A program made the position numbers and the translations under genes. The notes under the pieces were generated by a model. That model was not told the origin of the DNA, did not search any database, and saw only the letters and a program-made list of their open reading frames with translations. From NCBI GenBank assembly GCA_024275555.1, contig JAJRYW010000652.1:1-25931 (forward strand): DNA of 25,931 nt, written 5' to 3'. Position 1 is the first letter of the stretch; every line of letters begins with the position of its first letter. The DNA is from Calditrichota bacterium. GTDB taxonomy: Bacteria > Calditrichota > Calditrichia > RBG-13-44-9 > J075. Positions 23,619-25,931 of the stretch are shown piece after piece.

Positions 23619-23921
23619 TTACAAGTTTTCCAGGAAATCCAGGGTGTCGTCTTTATGCAGGGTCACAATCGCTTTTTTATAGGCCGGGGTAAATCCTTCC
23701 ACACGGCCGCGGCTGGTAAAACGCTGACGCGGCTTGCCTTTTACGTTTATAATCCGGACATTCTTTACCCGAACCGAAAAACGTTTTGTGATTGCAGTCC
23801 TCACCTCGATCTTGTTGGCATTTTTATCCACTTTAAAAAAGTACTGATTCGCTTCGTCCTTCAGGCGCAGGGCCTTCTCGGTCAAAATGGGTTCTAAAAT
23901 GATTTGTCTGGCGTCTTTCAT
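23619..23921 (-). CDS. rplW: Ribosomal protein L23
   Basis: Exit-tunnel protein that docks trigger factor and SRP. 100 residues: ARQIILEPILTEKALRLKDE at 4-23, NQYFFKVDKNANKIEVRTAI, VRVKNVRIINVKGKPRQRFT and PAYKKAIVTLHKDDTLDFLE. ATG overlaps the rplD TGA (ATGA), so its translation should depend on that of rplD. The TAA inside rplD lies about 425 bases upstream, so premature termination there would also be expected to reduce rplW. Confidence 0.98.
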   Translation of the reverse strand: MKDARQIILEPILTEKALRLKDEANQYFFKVDKNANKIEVRTAITKRFSVRVKNVRIINVKGKPRQRFTSRGRVEGFTPAYKKAIVTLHKDDTLDFLENL

Positions 23922-24547
23922 TTCCCAAGTACCTCGTTTAAAATATCTACCGCCCCTTTTTGCACCACCAACACGTGCGCATTCATCACCTCGTAGGCAG
24001 AGAATTGGGGCGCCTGGGTAACCTTTTTGTAGGGAATATTGCGAGCCGAACGATGGAAGTTCAGATCATTTTCTTTGGTCACAAAAAGCACCTTGCGGTC
24101 ATCGACATTCAAATTATCGAGTATCTCGACCACTCGCCGTGTTTTGGGGGCTTCGAATGCGAAATCTTCCACCACCAGGATCTTCCCTTCTTTAGCCTTG
24201 TAAGAGAGCGCCGATTTTGCGGCCAGGCGCTTCACTTTTTTGGGCAAATCCTGGCGATAATCGCGGGGGCTGGGGCCGAATGCGCGGCCGCCGCCAACCA
24301 TGTGCGGAGCACGAATAGTTCCCTGGCGCGCCCGACCGGTGCCTTATTGCCGAAAAGGTTTCCGCCCGCCGCCGGACACTGCACTGCGATTCTTTACGCT
24401 ATGAGTGCCCTGACGCTGATTGGCTAAATAAGCTTTCACGGCCAGATACAACACATGATCGTTCGGTTCAATTTCAAACACATCAGGATTTAAGGTTACT
24501 TCTTCTCCGAGAGGTGTTCCATCAATCTTATATACACTCAGCTTCAT
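23918..24547 (-). CDS. rplD: Ribosomal protein L4, with in-frame TAA at codon 68
   Basis: Large-subunit protein of the exit tunnel and, in E. coli, repressor of the S10 operon. The frame from ATG 24547 to TGA 23918 has 209 codons before the final stop. Codons 1-67 end in RQGTHSVKNRSAVSGGGRKP-FRQ, then TAA (24346-24344), then GTGRARQGTIRAPHMVGGGR and the rest of a normal L4 (EAPKTRRVVEILDNLNVDDR). Relatives have RQKGTGRAR, so a Lys codon AAA has become TAA by one base. Everything else is conserved and in one frame. An essential gene should not carry this: a base-call error is most likely, then suppression. A re-start at the ATG at 24301 would lack the tunnel loop. Confidence 0.93.
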
Positions 24548-24571
24548 GATTCTACCTGATAATTAGCGCGT

Positions 24572-25192
24572 TTACCCTTTATGTATTTCCACGTAGCTAT
24601 TTCTTGCCCCGGGCACAGAACCTTTTACGAACAGCAGGTTGTTCTCTACATCAATCCGGACAACCTCTAATCCGCGTGCCGCTACTTTGCGATTGCCCAT
24701 CCGGCCGCCCATCTTGATTCCCTTAAAAACTTTGGAGGGATAAGAACTCTGGCCGATTGATCCGGGTGCGCGAAGACGGTCGGATTGCCCGTGGGTCTTA
24801 CGTCCGCCGCCAAAATTATGGCGTTTCACCACCCCGGCAAAACCGCGGCCTTTACTGTAGCCGGTTACTTTGACAATCTCTCCGGGAGTAAAGATATCAA
24901 CTTTCAGGACATCGCCCGGCTGTACTTCCAAATTTCCTTTGGGAAACTCTCTCAACATACGCAGAGTCTTTTCCACATTCGCTTTCTTGAAGTGCCCCTT
25001 CAGCGGCATGGGGGTGTTCTTTGCCTTGCGCTCCCCAAAAGCAATTTGCACTGCTTCGTAGCCGTCGGTCTTCAGGGTCTTCAACTGCGTGACATAACAG
25101 GGGCCGGCTTCCAAGACCGTAACCGGAACCATGTTCCCCTCTTCATTGAAGATGCGGGTCATGCCAATCTTTTTTCCCAGTAAACCACTCAT
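24572..25192 (-). CDS. rplC: Ribosomal protein L3
   Basis: Early-assembling large-subunit protein near the peptidyl-transferase centre. 206 residues: GLLGKKIGMTRIFNEEGNMV at 3-22, VTVLEAGPCYVTQLKT, KGRGFAGVVKRHNFGGGRKT with the W-loop region HGQSDRLRAPGSIGQSSYPS, and FVKGSVPGARNSYVEI. ATG start with GGAG upstream, 26 bases after rpsJ. Confidence 0.98.
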   Translation of the reverse strand: MSGLLGKKIGMTRIFNEEGNMVPVTVLEAGPCYVTQLKTLKTDGYEAVQIAFGERKAKNTPMPLKGHFKKANVEKTLRMLREFPKGNLEVQPGDVLKVDIFTPGEIVKVTGYSKGRGFAGVVKRHNFGGGRKTHGQSDRLRAPGSIGQSSYPSKVFKGIKMGGRMGNRKVAARGLEVVRIDVENNLLFVKGSVPGARNSYVEIHKG

Positions 25193-25218
25193 CGTTTACT
25201 CCACAAACGTTTCTAAAC

Positions 25219-25530
25219 TCAAGTTTTAATCTCAATATCTACCCCGGCGGGCAGTTCCAATTTCATCAATTGATCAATCGTTTTGTTGGTGGCATTGTGA
25301 ATATCAATCAACCGCTTGTGAATGCGCACCTCGAACTGTTCCCGGGACTTTTTGTCAACATGCGGAGAACGCAATACGGTAAAAACGCTCCGCTTGGTCG
25401 GCAAAGGGATCGGTCCGGAAATTAACGCCCCGGTTGTCTTTGCGGTGGTAATAATCTTTTCCGCCGACTTATCAATTAGATGATGATCATAAGCTTTTAA
25501 TTTGATACGGATACTTTGACCAGGCACCAT
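25219..25530 (-). CDS. rpsJ: Ribosomal protein S10
   Basis: Small-subunit head protein that also pairs with NusB in antitermination and NusG in coupling. 103 residues: IRIKLKAYDHHLIDKSAEKI at 7-26, TGALISGPIPLPTKRSVFTV, RSPHVDKKSREQFEVRIHKR and LPAGVDIEIKT. ATG start behind AAAGGGG, only 8 bases after fusA, with no tuf gene between. Confidence 0.98.
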   Translation of the reverse strand: MVPGQSIRIKLKAYDHHLIDKSAEKIITTAKTTGALISGPIPLPTKRSVFTVLRSPHVDKKSREQFEVRIHKRLIDIHNATNKTIDQLMKLELPAGVDIEIKT

Positions 25531-25538
25531 AAACCCCT

Positions 25539-25931
25539 TTACTTAGTTTTACCTTTAATTTTTTCAACGATCTCATCTGCCACACCTTTGGGCAACTGCT
25601 CATAATGATCAAATTGCATGGTGTAGACAGCACGTCCCTGGGTTAATGAACGCAACGAGGTGGCGTAACCAAACATTTCCGCCAGGGGTACAAATGCTTC
25701 GATCACCTGGGCGTCTTTGCGAGGTAAAATACCGCTCACTTTGCCGCGTCGTGAATTCAAGTCGCCAATTACATCGCCAAGGTATTCTTCCGGAACCACC
25801 ACTTCCACATCCATGATCGGCTCCAGTAAAACCGAACCGGCCCGGGCTAATCCTTCTTTCAAACCTATTGAGCCGGCAATTTTAAAAGACATTTCGCTGG
25901 AGTCCACATCGTGATACGAACCGTCTACCAG
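25539..25931 (-). CDS. fusA: Elongation factor G, C-terminal part (cut by window edge)
   Basis: GTPase that drives translocation; only the last 130 codons are visible. They encode the end of domain IV (LVDGSYHDVDSSEMSFKIAG) and domain V (LLEPIMDVEVVVPEEYLGDV, LNSRRGKVSGILPRKDAQVI, MFGYATSLRSLTQGRAVYTM, FDHYEQLP), with a TAA stop. The frame runs beyond the right edge, so the Met at 25907 is internal. The upstream rpsL-rpsG expected in a str operon would lie outside the window. Confidence 0.96.
   Translation of the reverse strand: MVDGSYHDVDSSEMSFKIAGSIGLKEGLARAGSVLLEPIMDVEVVVPEEYLGDVIGDLNSRRGKVSGILPRKDAQVIEAFVPLAEMFGYATSLRSLTQGRAVYTMQFDHYEQLPKGVADEIVEKIKGKTK

Noticed and set aside
14295..24346. 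Reassignment of TAA as a sense codon
   Set aside because: fusA, secY, map, rpmJ, osmC-like, mnmA, ppgK, arsC-like and GHL10 genes all end with TAA at family-typical C-termini.
1..25931. CRISPR arrays, tRNA or rRNA genes, transposases
   Set aside because: No regularly spaced direct repeats, cloverleaf-like segments with a T-loop, rRNA motifs or transposase-like frames were seen in the non-coding stretches.

Overview
The window is a bacterial chromosome segment dominated by one very long ribosomal protein and transcription locus on the minus strand (25931 down to about 10643). It has the classical str-S10-spc-alpha order: 3' part of fusA, rpsJ, rplC, rplD, rplW, rplB, rpsS, rplV, rpsC, rplP, rpmC, rpsQ, rplN, rplX, rplE, rpsN, rpsH, rplF, rplR, rpsE, rpmD, rplO, secY, map, infA, rpmJ, rpsM, rpsK, rpsD, rpoA, rplQ, closed by a strong intrinsic terminator. 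Two genes usually found in this arrangement are missing from their common places: tuf (between fusA and rpsJ) and adk (between secY and map). Many genes start with TTG or GTG behind good Shine-Dalgarno sequences. The lineage cannot be fixed by eye. A Lys/Ala/Glu-rich tail on L17, the PPGK-type glucokinase, a plant/cyanobacterial-like MnmA and zinc-binding forms of S4, S14 and L36 would suit an FCB-like or Calditrichota-like bacterium, but this is a low-confidence inference.

Downstream on the same strand lie a secreted glycosyl-hydrolase-like protein (GHL10 family) and hutU (urocanase), then a 638-base AT-rich non-coding stretch. Next is a compact minus-strand cluster nadA-nadB-osmC-like-mnmA-arsC-like, which joins NAD biosynthesis, peroxide/thiol chemistry and tRNA thiolation. 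At the left end, on the plus strand, are the 3' part of an MltC-like lytic transglycosylase and a polyphosphate-glucokinase-like ROK kinase, which converges on the arsC-like gene.

The most interesting item is the small ArsC/Spx-like thioredoxin-fold gene at 2584-2922. Its full reading frame contains an in-frame TGA exactly where the catalytic cysteine should be (x-S-T-C-R-K-A). A perfect 7-bp hairpin with a GGUC loop begins 10 nt after the TGA, at the position of a bacterial SECIS element. It is a strong selenoprotein candidate.

Four other genes carry apparent lesions: in-frame TAA codons in rplD and infA, and one-base frameshifts at A-runs in nadB and rplQ. rplD, infA and rplQ are normally essential and single copy, so sequence error is the leading explanation, with recoding as the alternative. 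TAA is clearly a normal stop here, since many intact genes end with it.
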